64,000 bases of DNA from CAIVPM01 sp049242885 (GTDB lineage: Bacteria; Bacteroidota; Bacteroidia; Chitinophagales; Chitinophagaceae), in contig JBMLOQ010000130.1 of assembly GCA_049242885.1 (NCBI GenBank), positions 7,906-71,905 on the forward strand, in the 5' to 3' direction. Both the position numbers and the translations under genes were made by a program. Positions 16,959 to 25,720 of this stretch are shown one piece after another (positions within the stretch are counted from its first letter, which is position 1; every line of letters begins with the position of its first letter). The notes beneath the pieces are model-generated. The model was not told the origin of the DNA and did not search any database. It saw only the letters and a list, made by a program, of their open reading frames with translations.

Positions 16959-18302
16959 TTAAATGGCTTGCCTTTTCTTAATTTCAAGATATTTATTCAC
17001 TGCATCTATGGTAAGATTTTCTGGAGTAGTAAGAATGCACAAAATTCCATATTGCTGCAATTCCTTAGCCATTAATTTCTTTTCGTATAAAAATTTATCA
17101 GCAATGGTTTTTATATAAATTTCTTCTGTATTTACAGCTGTTTTTTGGTGCAACTTTTTTATTTCAGTATTTTCAAAAAATACAACAAGCAACAAATGAT
17201 GTTGAGCCATTTTTCTAAGGTAAGGCAATTGCCTATCTAGATTGTACTTACTTTCAAAATTAGTAAACAAAATCAGCAAACTACGTTGTTTAATTCTATG
17301 TCTTACTTGGGCATATAAATTCTCAAAACTGGCATCCAAAAAATTAGTTTGTTGCTTGTACAATGTGTCTAAAATGGTTGGCATTTGCAAACTATTTTTC
17401 TCAGCAGTAATAAAATTATCAACTTTTTGAGAAAAGCATAGTAGCCCTGCTTTATCCTGTTTTTGAATAGCTATATTGGTAAGCACTAAGCTGGCATTTA
17501 TGGCATAATCTAAAAGTGTCATTCCATCAAAAGGCATTTTCATGGTTCTACTTTTATCAACTAAGCAATAAACTTGTTGGCTTTTTTCATCAATATAAGT
17601 GTTTACCATAAGGCTTGCTTTACGAGCACTAGCCTTCCAATTTATTGTTCTAAAATCATCACCTGGTATGTACTCTTTTATTTGCTCAAACTCCGTGCTA
17701 TTTCCTAATTTTTTTAAGAGCTTACTTCCCGTTTGATTTAAATTATTACCAATTGCATTTAAACTAAATTGTTTTAATTGAGAGTAAGATGGATATACAT
17801 GTATGGTAATATTTGCAGGAAAATTAAATTTTCTTTGTACAATATTTAAAGGTGATTGTACAAAAGCCAAAATGTTTCCAAAGTTGTATTCTCCTCGTTG
17901 TGTAGGTTTTAAATTGTACTCAATAATATGATTTTGTGCTCCACTAATTTTTACAATTGGAAGTTCTAAGTTTTTATTAAACTGGTATGGTAATTCATCA
18001 ATAATAAAAATGCTAATTGGAAAATTGTAGTTATTTTTTATTTCGATAGTTACTTCATTGAGGGCACCATTGCTAAATCTTGAGGCACAGGTTCTTGCAG
18101 CTAATAAAGCTCTACGTTTTAGGTATAGCATACCCACATCGATTAAAAATATTAGTACAACAGCAGCCAATAAAAATGTAGCTATATCTAAAATAGGTGG
18201 CACAAAAAATGATGAAGCCATTAAAACTGCAATAGCTATGATAGCCCAATAAAGATATTTGGTTACATAAAACGAATTATATAAAGCTATTATTCCTCTC
18301 AT
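16959..18302 (-). CDS. DUF58-domain protein of the MoxR operon
   Basis: This 447-residue protein has two N-terminal membrane segments (about 18-35 and 37-57). The DUF58 signature is PGDDFRTINWKASARKASLMV (G214, D215, R218 and W222 are the key positions). It is followed by a vWA-like stretch with a degenerate metal site (VDKSRTM). DUF58 proteins are usual partners of MoxR AAA+ ATPases, which are thought to remodel or load metals and cofactors into vWA-type clients. The gene starts 5 nt after the MoxR gene, which fits co-translation. Confidence 0.88.
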   Translation of the reverse strand: MRGIIALYNSFYVTKYLYWAIIAIAVLMASSFFVPPILDIATFLLAAVVLIFLIDVGMLYLKRRALLAARTCASRFSNGALNEVTIEIKNNYNFPISIFIIDELPYQFNKNLELPIVKISGAQNHIIEYNLKPTQRGEYNFGNILAFVQSPLNIVQRKFNFPANITIHVYPSYSQLKQFSLNAIGNNLNQTGSKLLKKLGNSTEFEQIKEYIPGDDFRTINWKASARKASLMVNTYIDEKSQQVYCLVDKSRTMKMPFDGMTLLDYAINASLVLTNIAIQKQDKAGLLCFSQKVDNFITAEKNSLQMPTILDTLYKQQTNFLDASFENLYAQVRHRIKQRSLLILFTNFESKYNLDRQLPYLRKMAQHHLLLVVFFENTEIKKLHQKTAVNTEEIYIKTIADKFLYEKKLMAKELQQYGILCILTTPENLTIDAVNKYLEIKKRQAI

Positions 18303-18307
18303 AATTG

Positions 18308-19285
18308 TTATCGAGGAATTTCTATTTGTTGAATAATTTGTTGTATTACTTCATTTGCAGTAATGCCCTCCATTTCTTTTTCTGGTGTTAATATTACTCT
18401 ATGTCGTAGAACATAAGGTGCAACATAAACAACATCTTCTGGTGTTACAAAATCTCTTCCATTCATAGCAGCTATAGCTTTTGATGCATTCATTAAAGCA
18501 ATGGAAGCTCTTGGGGAAGCTCCCAAATAAATTGACTTATAGTTACGAGTAGTTGTAGTAATAGAAGTAATAAACTTTATAAGTTTTTCATCAATTATTA
18601 TTTGCTTTATTGTGTTTCTAATTGCTTCAATATCATTAGCTGTTAAAACACTATTAATATCTTCAAAAACATTTTTACTACCAAGTTTATTGAAATTTGA
18701 TAGGATATTAGTTTCTTGTTCTGCCGTAGGATATGGTACAGAAATTTTAAATAAAAATCTGTCTAACTGAGCTTCTGGCAAACGATATGTACCTTCATAT
18801 TCAATTGGATTTTGAGTAGCAATTACCATAAATGGTGGTGGCATTTTATACGTTTTTCCATCCATAGTTACTTGCCTTTCTTCCATAACTTCAAACAATG
18901 CAGCTTGAGTTTTTGCTGGGCTTCTATTTATTTCATCAATCAAAACAATATTACTAAATATTGGGCCAGGTTTAAACTCAAAATTTTGTTCTTTAGGATT
19001 AAAGATTGATGTACCCAATACATCACTTGGCATAAGGTCTGGGGTAAACTGTATTCTACTAAATTGTACATCAATGCTTTTGGCTACAAGCCTAGCTGTC
19101 ATTGTTTTTGCAACACCTGGAGCACCTTCAATTATTACATGTCCATCAGCTAAAATAGCAGCTACTAGCATTCTTACCATATCATCTTGCCCAACAATTA
19201 CTTTTCTTATTTCATTGTTAAGATTTACTACTGCTTGTTGCACATGTTGCAAATCTAGCCTTTGCTCAAAAACATTTTCTTCCAT
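18308..19285 (-). CDS. MoxR-family AAA+ ATPase
   Basis: This 325-residue cytoplasmic protein has Walker A GAPGVAKT (residues 54-61), Walker B VLIDEINRSPAKTQAALFE and sensor 1 PFMVIATQNPIEYEGTYRLPEAQLDRF. That combination is diagnostic for the MoxR branch. MoxR ATPases act as chaperones for neighbouring vWA or DUF58 proteins. It sits between DUF4350 (5 nt upstream) and DUF58 (5 nt downstream) in a five-gene operon, so those membrane proteins are the likely clients. Confidence 0.94.
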   Translation of the reverse strand: MEENVFEQRLDLQHVQQAVVNLNNEIRKVIVGQDDMVRMLVAAILADGHVIIEGAPGVAKTMTARLVAKSIDVQFSRIQFTPDLMPSDVLGTSIFNPKEQNFEFKPGPIFSNIVLIDEINRSPAKTQAALFEVMEERQVTMDGKTYKMPPPFMVIATQNPIEYEGTYRLPEAQLDRFLFKISVPYPTAEQETNILSNFNKLGSKNVFEDINSVLTANDIEAIRNTIKQIIIDEKLIKFITSITTTTRNYKSIYLGASPRASIALMNASKAIAAMNGRDFVTPEDVVYVAPYVLRHRVILTPEKEMEGITANEVIQQIIQQIEIPR

Positions 19286-19290
19286 ATTTA

Positions 19291-20511
19291 TTAAGTTGTT
19301 GTGTGATTATAAAATTGTTGAAATTGTAAATAAAACCTATTTAAAGAAACTTCATTGATATATTTATTAGTTTTAATTTCTGTGATACTATTAACTAATT
19401 CTTTTATTTTTTCTTCTTCGTATCCAGATTTTCCGCTTAGTTTAGTTACAAAATTTTCATCCAAAATACTAGTATTTAACAAGTATTTGTTGCGAACATG
19501 TTCTAAAAAATAGGTTGCCATTTTTTGAGCAAGATTAGCATGATCTTTTTGCTCATAATATAACCTTCCAATAGTTTTAGCAAACTCAATACTATCGTTT
19601 GTTGGTGGTGGAATATGTTTTATATAACGCTGTTTTCGTTTTATATTTATTAGTCCGTATAAAATTCCCATTAAAATTAATAACCAAAATGCCCACTTAA
19701 AAGCAGGATAACTAAATAGTATTCTTAAAGGTGAATCGTTTTTAGAAGTCTCCTTTTTTTGTGGATTAAAGTAATATTCATCCCAAATAAATTTATTTGC
19801 GTCGCTAGGCAACAAGGCTAAACATTTTTGCAAATAATCACTATTACCTTCTTTTAGAATAAAGTAGTTGGTAAACAAAAAAGGATCGGTGTGTAAATAC
19901 AAATTTCCTTCACCAATTTTTAGAGCTATAAAATTTGGTTGTTTTTTATGATTTTCTCCAACAACAAGTGCTTTTGAAGTATCATACTTCACTACTCCTG
20001 TACTACTAGAAAACCCATAATTTAAGTAAGTGGTATCAGTTTTAAACAAAGGAGTCTTAAGGTATGTATTTACACTATCTGAATAATTTGCAAATCCAAA
20101 TAAGTTGAATCCATATTCATTAAAATCGACATCAAAAAAGGTTTTAGTAGCTTCATTAAACTTAGCAGAACTTATAAAAACAGTATTTCCCTGATAAACA
20201 AATGACTCAATCAACTTAAGCTCATATTCTGATGGCTCAAATTGTTTGGTATGAATAAACAAAATATTGTCGCCATTTTTAACACTATCTTCATAGCACC
20301 AAAACCCAGGAGATTTTGCATTTACAACAAATCGCTTGTTAGGATATAGTTGTTTTAAACTATTGTACAACACTTTTGTACCATAAGGGCGAGTGTCGTT
20401 TTTTTTGAAAGTTGTTTTTTTATCGAATTCCTTATCTTTTTTGTTATTTACAATTACATAAATACCAGCAAGTAGCAATAAAATAGGGAGCAAATAAATT
20501 AGCTTTTTCAT
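19291..20511 (-). CDS. DUF4350-domain membrane protein
   Basis: This 406-residue protein has an N-terminal membrane anchor (MKKLIYLLPILLLLAGIYVIV), an extracytoplasmic domain and a second membrane segment near residues 270-290 (AFKWAFWLLILMGILYGLI). The extracytoplasmic part includes DTRPYGTKVLYNSLKQLYPN and GDNILFIHTKQFEPSEYELKLIESFVYQGNTVFIS, typical of DUF4350. A cytoplasmic tail follows. The family is almost always found in MoxR operons and its activity is unknown. The gene begins 2 nt after the DUF4129 gene. Confidence 0.85.
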   Translation of the reverse strand: MKKLIYLLPILLLLAGIYVIVNNKKDKEFDKKTTFKKNDTRPYGTKVLYNSLKQLYPNKRFVVNAKSPGFWCYEDSVKNGDNILFIHTKQFEPSEYELKLIESFVYQGNTVFISSAKFNEATKTFFDVDFNEYGFNLFGFANYSDSVNTYLKTPLFKTDTTYLNYGFSSSTGVVKYDTSKALVVGENHKKQPNFIALKIGEGNLYLHTDPFLFTNYFILKEGNSDYLQKCLALLPSDANKFIWDEYYFNPQKKETSKNDSPLRILFSYPAFKWAFWLLILMGILYGLINIKRKQRYIKHIPPPTNDSIEFAKTIGRLYYEQKDHANLAQKMATYFLEHVRNKYLLNTSILDENFVTKLSGKSGYEEEKIKELVNSITEIKTNKYINEVSLNRFYLQFQQFYNHTTT

Positions 20512-20513
20512 GA

Positions 20514-21326
20514 TTACTGTATTTGTTTTTTTAGGTTTAAAAATACAGTTTCAATAATAAAATATTGGTCTTTGTTAAGTTCAAAATCGCCATACCAAAC
20601 AAATTCATAATTACGAGTAGCTTTAGCAAAATCTTTATATAAATTGGTATTTCCAAGGCTCACTAAATAATCGAAGTTTGTTTTTTCTTTGCTATAAATA
20701 ATTTTTCCTTGTTGGTGCAAAAGCAATAAAATGTGTAAATAATGTAATCTTGTGGCTAAAGGAAAGTCGTTGCTATTTTTAGCTAATTCTATAGCTTTAT
20801 CAAAATCAGTTTCAAAAATATTTTCTTCTTTAGTTTCATTTGTGCTGGCATCATTTACATTTCTAGATTTCCTTTTGAAAAAGCTAATATTGTTTTCATT
20901 AAAAAACAAAACAAGAACTGTTATAGCTACCCCAATTATTAAAGTCCAAATAATAATTCTAAATGCTAAACTTGCAAAGAAAGTACTCCAAAAACCATTG
21001 TTGTTTTGAACATTATTTTTTTTGGTTTTGTCTTTAAACACTGCATTTACATACCAATATTCTTCTTGATTTTTTAACTTATTTAAAGTATCTGTTAAAT
21101 TATTAATTGGTAGATAAGGATAATTTGCACTATCTATATAATATAAATGAGCTTTATAAATAGAGTCTTCGTTTTCAATTACAGTCTCATCCTCCAATGT
21201 TTCATCATCTCCATCATTTGGAGTAACTTCTATTTTTGTGCTGTCTTCAATTATTTTCGCTTCTTGAGCAATAGCTGAAAATACTCCAAATAATAAAAAA
21301 AATAAAATAAATAATTTTGCTTTCAT
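20514..21326 (-). CDS. DUF4129-domain membrane protein
   Basis: This 270-residue protein has a signal peptide (ending AIAQ at about 21), an acidic extracytoplasmic segment (about 25-55) and a membrane segment at about 117-142. The C-terminal DUF4129 domain includes FDKAIELAKNSNDFPLATRLHYLHILLLLHQQG and YEFVWYGDFELNKDQY. DUF4129 proteins accompany MoxR/DUF58 systems, and some related domains occur in transglutaminase-like proteins. Its start overlaps the stop of the SpoIIM gene by one base, and DUF4350 follows after 2 nt. Confidence 0.85.
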   Translation of the reverse strand: MKAKLFILFFLLFGVFSAIAQEAKIIEDSTKIEVTPNDGDDETLEDETVIENEDSIYKAHLYYIDSANYPYLPINNLTDTLNKLKNQEEYWYVNAVFKDKTKKNNVQNNNGFWSTFFASLAFRIIIWTLIIGVAITVLVLFFNENNISFFKRKSRNVNDASTNETKEENIFETDFDKAIELAKNSNDFPLATRLHYLHILLLLHQQGKIIYSKEKTNFDYLVSLGNTNLYKDFAKATRNYEFVWYGDFELNKDQYFIIETVFLNLKKQIQ

Positions 21327-22291
21327 TAAACTGTAACGCTGTTAATTTTTGAAAACTTTTTTTTAACTTTTAATGGATAAATCCCAAAATAAAAAATCAT
21401 AAAAGAAGCAGATGCTAATAAAATACTGGCACTAATAATGGGATTCATTTTGTAATGTCTGGTTACAAAACCTTCAAAAAAAGCTGCAATTATAAAAATG
21501 GGTACTAATCCTATAATTATTTTAAGTGATTCTTTTGCTCCTATTTTAAATGCTTCTAATCTGTTTAATGTACCTGGAAACATCCAACTTTTCCCCAAAA
21601 CTACACTTGCTGCAACAGCAATTACAATGGCACTTAACTCTAAAGTACCATGTATCATTACAGTTAGTATAAATAAACCACCTAATCCTTTTGAATAGAA
21701 AAAGTAATCGAAGCTACCCACCATTAATCCATTTTCAATAAGATTTACAGGTGCATACCAAAAGAAAGCTAACCCTTGTAAATAATAAATAAAAGAGACT
21801 TTTGTGTTGTTTATAAAAATGCCCAACCACATTAATAAAGGATTATCTCGCTGATAAACTCCAAATGGATTTCCATCAGCAATATTTTTTTCTGTCATTC
21901 TAAGATATTCATCTCCCAAAATATCGGCTACAATGGTTTCATCTTTCATAGCACTAAAAAATCCTACAAAAAAGAAAACTAAAAAAAGAATAAAACAAAT
22001 ACCTATTACTTTTTGGTGTTTGGCTATTGTTAGGGGTAAACTAGTTTTAAAAAAATATACTATTTTGTTTTGGTCTTCTTTTCTATTACTATAAATAGTT
22101 AAATATCTTTTACTAGCTTCTGCATTTAAAAAATTTGTAACCTTGCTATGTGGGTAAAAGGTTTTAGCAAAACCTAAATCTTCAACTAAAGAAGTAAATT
22201 CGTTGGCCATTTCATCAATATCGTTTGATGGATGGTGTGCAATGTTTTCCCAACGGTCTTTATTTTTTTTTATAAATAGTGCTTCTCTCAA
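21326..22291 (-). CDS. Stage II sporulation protein M (SpoIIM/DUF95) family membrane protein
   Basis: This 321-residue polytopic protein has about six membrane segments (roughly 94-112, 150-175, 185-200, 205-230, 250-275 and 288-308) and the conserved HGTLELSAIVIAVAAS helix of the SpoIIM/DUF95 family. In non-sporulating Bacteroidota it belongs to the MoxR operon and its function is unknown. The start is an unusual TTG at 22289-22291. No in-frame ATG lies nearby upstream, and the resulting MREALFIKKNKDRW matches how the family begins. It heads the operon, divergent from the glycosyltransferase gene. Confidence 0.85.
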   Translation of the reverse strand: MREALFIKKNKDRWENIAHHPSNDIDEMANEFTSLVEDLGFAKTFYPHSKVTNFLNAEASKRYLTIYSNRKEDQNKIVYFFKTSLPLTIAKHQKVIGICFILFLVFFFVGFFSAMKDETIVADILGDEYLRMTEKNIADGNPFGVYQRDNPLLMWLGIFINNTKVSFIYYLQGLAFFWYAPVNLIENGLMVGSFDYFFYSKGLGGLFILTVMIHGTLELSAIVIAVAASVVLGKSWMFPGTLNRLEAFKIGAKESLKIIIGLVPIFIIAAFFEGFVTRHYKMNPIISASILLASASFMIFYFGIYPLKVKKKFSKINSVTV

Positions 22292-22367
22292 CTGGTTTGT
22301 GATTAAACTGTATGAGTAGCAATATTAGGATTAAAATTTAGTATAAAAATATTTTTATTTGCAAGTA

Positions 22368-23288
22368 ATGACAATTGAAAATTTAAAACTTAGTGTAGTA
22401 ATTTGCAGCTACAATAGAGCAAAATATATTGCCAATGCAATGGAAAGTTTGTACAACCAAACAATTGATAAATCGTTGTACGAAGTATTTGTTGTAGATA
22501 ATAACAGCACTGATAATACAAAAGAGATTTGCCAAAATTATATTACCAAAAATACTGATTTTAACATTAGTTATATAGAAGAAAAGCGACAAGGAGCCAC
22601 CTATGCACGCAATACAGGTGCAGCTTTGGCCAAAGGAAAGTATTTAGTTTTTATGGATGATGATGCCGAAGCCAATGTTGATTTTTTAGAAAGAATTCTT
22701 CTTTTTTTTAAAAATAACCCCAATGCAGATGGTGTTGGTGGACGAATTATTCCTTTATACATACCAGAAGAGCCAAAGTGGATGAGTTACTATGTTTCTA
22801 GCCTTGTAGGAAATTTTGATTATAGCAACACTGTAAAAGAATTTGCACCCGAAAAATTTCCTTTAGAAAGCAATATGGTAACTCCTAAACAGCTTTTTGA
22901 TGAAGTGGGTGGTTTTGATGAAAATTTATTAGGCGTAGTGGGCACTTTACGAATTGGCGGAGAGAGTAAAGGATATCATATAAAGCTCCAAAAAATGGGT
23001 AAAAAAATTTATTACGATCCAACTATAATTGTGCGACATGTAATTGAAACTGAAAAACTTACTAGAGCCTATATGTATAGAGTTGCAAGTGGTATTGGGC
23101 GTGGAGAACGTGCAAGAACTTTAGCTATTGGCTATTGGAGTTTTATTAAAAAGAATATGGAATACTTTGTTAAGTGGGGAGCATCAATTATTTTGGCAAT
23201 AAAGTATATTTTAAAAGGTAATCCTTCGCAGGCCCTTCCCATAATACAATTTAGAAATGATGCTTTTTTAGGCCTTTGGGGAAAGTAA
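22368..23288 (+). CDS. Family 2 glycosyltransferase
   Basis: This 306-residue protein begins at the ATG at 22368. An in-frame TTG at 22359 is rejected because it lies in a promoter-like TTTATTTGC. The GT-A fold shows SVVICSYNRAKYIANAMESLYNQT, VVDNNSTDNT and the metal-binding acidic motif FMDDDAE. A later GGFDEN..GVVG segment and E-x-K-G-Y-H form the acceptor side. The C-terminus has amphipathic and hydrophobic helices (about 255-285), suggesting membrane association. It probably adds a sugar to an envelope glycan or a lipid-linked acceptor, and the specificity is unknown. No other polysaccharide genes are adjacent. Confidence 0.9.
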   Translation: MTIENLKLSVVICSYNRAKYIANAMESLYNQTIDKSLYEVFVVDNNSTDNTKEICQNYITKNTDFNISYIEEKRQGATYARNTGAALAKGKYLVFMDDDAEANVDFLERILLFFKNNPNADGVGGRIIPLYIPEEPKWMSYYVSSLVGNFDYSNTVKEFAPEKFPLESNMVTPKQLFDEVGGFDENLLGVVGTLRIGGESKGYHIKLQKMGKKIYYDPTIIVRHVIETEKLTRAYMYRVASGIGRGERARTLAIGYWSFIKKNMEYFVKWGASIILAIKYILKGNPSQALPIIQFRNDAFLGLWGK

Positions 23289-23460
23289 AATTTCAACTAT
23301 TTAAAACTGTAATATTTTGCAAAAACACAAGTAATTTAGATTGACAATTTACTATCATTAATTTTTAATCTACAATACTAAGTTATCGTACAAAACAGTT
23401 TACAAACAACAAATAGTACATTATAAATCAACTAACTAATCTTTTTGTCAAATTTTAGGC

Positions 23461-23488
23461 AAAAAAAAGTCTCACTTTTCAGTGAGAC
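23461..23488 (-). terminator. Intrinsic terminator of tRNA-Val
   Basis: On the minus strand GTCTCACT, the loop GAAA and AGTGAGAC are followed directly by T8. The stem is perfect over 8 bp and begins 4 nt after the tRNA 3' end. Confidence 0.93.
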
Positions 23489-23492
23489 CTTG

Positions 23493-23567
23493 TGGGAGTT
23501 GACGGAGTCGAACCGCCGACCCTCTGCTTGTAAGGCAGATGCTCTAAACCAACTGAGCTAAACTCCC
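23493..23567 (-). tRNA. tRNA-Val (anticodon UAC)
   Basis: A complete cloverleaf of 75 nt is visible: acceptor GGGAGTT/AACTCCC, D-arm GCTC..GAGC, and anticodon stem TCTGC/GCAGA with loop CTTACAA. The anticodon is therefore UAC, reading GUA-family valine codons. The T-arm GGCGG-TTCGACT-CCGTC is standard. The discriminator base is A. The CCA end is not encoded (ACA follows) and must be added. It has its own promoter and terminator and no neighbouring tRNA. Confidence 0.95.
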
Positions 23568-23614
23568 TTTTTTGTTTTTAACCGATAAAAACTGTTACTT
23601 TTTTCGATTGGAGT

Positions 23615-23646
23615 GCAAATATAGAAGTTCAATTAATTCCACCAAA
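23615..23646 (-). promoter_or_regulatory. Promoter of tRNA-Val (-7 TAtaTTTGC, -33 TTTG)
   Basis: On the minus strand TTTG (23643-23646) is followed after 19 nt by TATATTTGC (23615-23623), exactly the Bacteroidota consensus spacing. The downstream bases (ACTCCA...GAAAAAA, 23599-23614) are nearly identical to those at the rpsJ promoter. Confidence 0.8.
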
Positions 23647-23755
23647 TTTTGAACTCTTTTTTTAAAAAAATAATTTCAACCCTAAAATTAATACAATGTT
23701 AAAATACAAACTCTAATAATTCATACACATTAAATTTACACCCAAAATTTACTCA

Positions 23756-25405
23756 ATGATTAAATCTTTATTTACAAAAGCATTACTAATTTTTAGCATT
23801 ACAGCGGTAGCACAACAAAATTCATTACCTCAAAACTGGCATTTATTAAGCAAACAAAAAGATGGATTCTATGGAATTAACTTAGACTCTGCTTATAAAT
23901 TATTAGCTAAAAACAAAAAAATATCTAAACCTATAATTGTTGCAATTCTAGACAGTGGAATTGATACTGCACACGAAGATTTAAAAAATGTACTATGGAC
24001 AAACAATCAAGAAATTCCAAACAACAATAAAGATGATGATGGAAATGGTTACATAGACGATGTTTATGGCTGGAACTTTTTGGGTAATAAAAATGGAGAA
24101 CAAATTAAAAATGCATCCAGCGAAAAAGTAAGAATGTATCACGAATTTAAACAAAAGTTTGAAGGTGCTATTGATACCAATCAACTAAATATTATTGATA
24201 AACATATCTATCAAAATTGGCTAGCAACAAAAAAAGAATTAAATCCATCAACAGAAGAATTGATGAATTTAATGATTATGGAGAATATTTATAAAAGGTT
24301 AAAAGCCCAAGGCAAGTTACTTACAGATGAAATGAAAGTTGCAGATTTTACAATTGACTCCCTCGAAAAATACAAACCACAAACTGCAGAAACCAAAGAT
24401 GCCAAACTAAGAGTTATATCGGTATATAAACTTTTTCAATTAGACAATTCTGAATCATTCTCAAACTTAATAACACAGCTCGAAAGTGAAATTGAAAGTA
24501 AAAATAAAAATAATGAAGGCTCCAAAAAAGCCCCAGAAAATACTCGTCTAAAAATTGTACAAGACGATTATTACAATATTAATGATAAGTTTTATGGCAA
24601 CAATAATGTTAAAGGACCAGGCCCAATGCACGGCACTCATGTTGCCGGAATTGTAGCTTCTCAAAGAGATAATTCCATTGGTAGTGAAGGAGTTGCAAAC
24701 AATGTTAAACTTATGGCTTTAAGAGTTGTACCTGATGGGGATGAGTATGATAAAGATGTAGCACTTGCCATTTTTTATGCTGTTGATAATGGTGCTAAGG
24801 TTATAAATATGAGCTTTGGCAAACCTTTTTCGCCCCAAAAATATTGGGTTGACAGTGCTATACAATATGCTGCAAAAAAGGATGTGCTCTTAATTCACAG
24901 TGCAGGAAATGATGCTAAAAATATTGATGAGGAAAACAGCTACCCTACCTCGTTTTACTTAAACAAAACAAAAGCTCCAAATTATATTACAGTTGGTGCA
25001 AGTACAGATCCTTCAATATCAAAGGAAACTGTTATTGCCGACTTTAGCAACTACGGTGCAAACAATGTTGATGTTTTTGCACCTGGGGTGAAAATTTATA
25101 GCACCTTACCTCATTTTAATAATTATGGAAGGCAACAAGGTACGAGTATGAGTGGACCTGTTGTAGCTGGACTTGCAGGACTACTTAGAGGAAACTTCCC
25201 ATGGCTTACTGCTGTAGAAACTAAAAAAATTATTGAAGAAACCGTTTATAAACCATCAGAAGATTTGATAAATATCCCATCAGACAAAAATGAAAAATGC
25301 AAATTTACTAGGCTTTGTAAAACTGGTGGAATTGTTGATGCTGGTGCTGCTGTAGCAAAAGCTATTGAACTAGAAAAACAAATGTTAAAAAAGAAAAAGA
25401 ATTAA
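23756..25405 (+). CDS. Secreted S8-family (subtilisin-like) serine peptidase
   Basis: This 549-residue protein has a signal peptide (MIKSLFTKALLIFSITAVAQ). The catalytic triad is D66 in AILDSGIDTAHED, H292 in HGTHVAGIVAS and S464 in GTSMSGPVVAGLAGLL. The oxyanion asparagine lies in IHSAGNDAKN. About 225 residues separate Asp and His, much more than in classical subtilisins. The insert (about 110-270) is charged and helical and may gate or target the enzyme. No T9SS tail is seen, and the C-terminus ends in a Lys-rich run, so it may remain periplasmic. The gene has its own terminator. Confidence 0.93.
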   Translation: MIKSLFTKALLIFSITAVAQQNSLPQNWHLLSKQKDGFYGINLDSAYKLLAKNKKISKPIIVAILDSGIDTAHEDLKNVLWTNNQEIPNNNKDDDGNGYIDDVYGWNFLGNKNGEQIKNASSEKVRMYHEFKQKFEGAIDTNQLNIIDKHIYQNWLATKKELNPSTEELMNLMIMENIYKRLKAQGKLLTDEMKVADFTIDSLEKYKPQTAETKDAKLRVISVYKLFQLDNSESFSNLITQLESEIESKNKNNEGSKKAPENTRLKIVQDDYYNINDKFYGNNNVKGPGPMHGTHVAGIVASQRDNSIGSEGVANNVKLMALRVVPDGDEYDKDVALAIFYAVDNGAKVINMSFGKPFSPQKYWVDSAIQYAAKKDVLLIHSAGNDAKNIDEENSYPTSFYLNKTKAPNYITVGASTDPSISKETVIADFSNYGANNVDVFAPGVKIYSTLPHFNNYGRQQGTSMSGPVVAGLAGLLRGNFPWLTAVETKKIIEETVYKPSEDLINIPSDKNEKCKFTRLCKTGGIVDAGAAVAKAIELEKQMLKKKKN

Positions 25406-25720
25406 GATATTTAAAATCAACAAAACAATACAAAACAATAATAATCAATAGTTTAAATAATTTTATTTAAAATTAAATTCAATATCATAAAGAGCAAGCA
25501 CTAAGCTTGCTCTTTATTTGTTTTCCACTTATTAGTCTTATTTATTCACACAACTATGTGGGTAGTTTTTAATACTACATAAACACATTATGTTCGCAGA
25601 CCCTAGTAAAAAATTCACCTTTTTTCTTTGGGAATATTTACAATTTAATCTTTTTACAAAACAACGATTGTATTGTAAATCAACAAATTATAACTTTTTG
25701 CTTAATATAAATAACATTTT
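25406..25720. other. Intergenic region of 315 nt before smc
   Basis: It contains the subtilase terminator (25489-25515). After that there is only AT-rich sequence that presumably carries the smc promoter. No small gene or RNA was recognised. Confidence 0.6.
25489..25515 (+). terminator. Intrinsic terminator after the subtilase gene
   Basis: AAAGAGCAAGC (25489-25499) and GCTTGCTCTTT (25505-25515) form a perfect 11-bp stem with a 5-nt loop, followed by a T-rich stretch (ATTTGTTTTCC). Confidence 0.8.

Noticed and set aside
23289..23492. Search for a second tRNA or small RNA beside tRNA-Val
   Set aside because: No cloverleaf or strong hairpin was found apart from the tRNA terminator.
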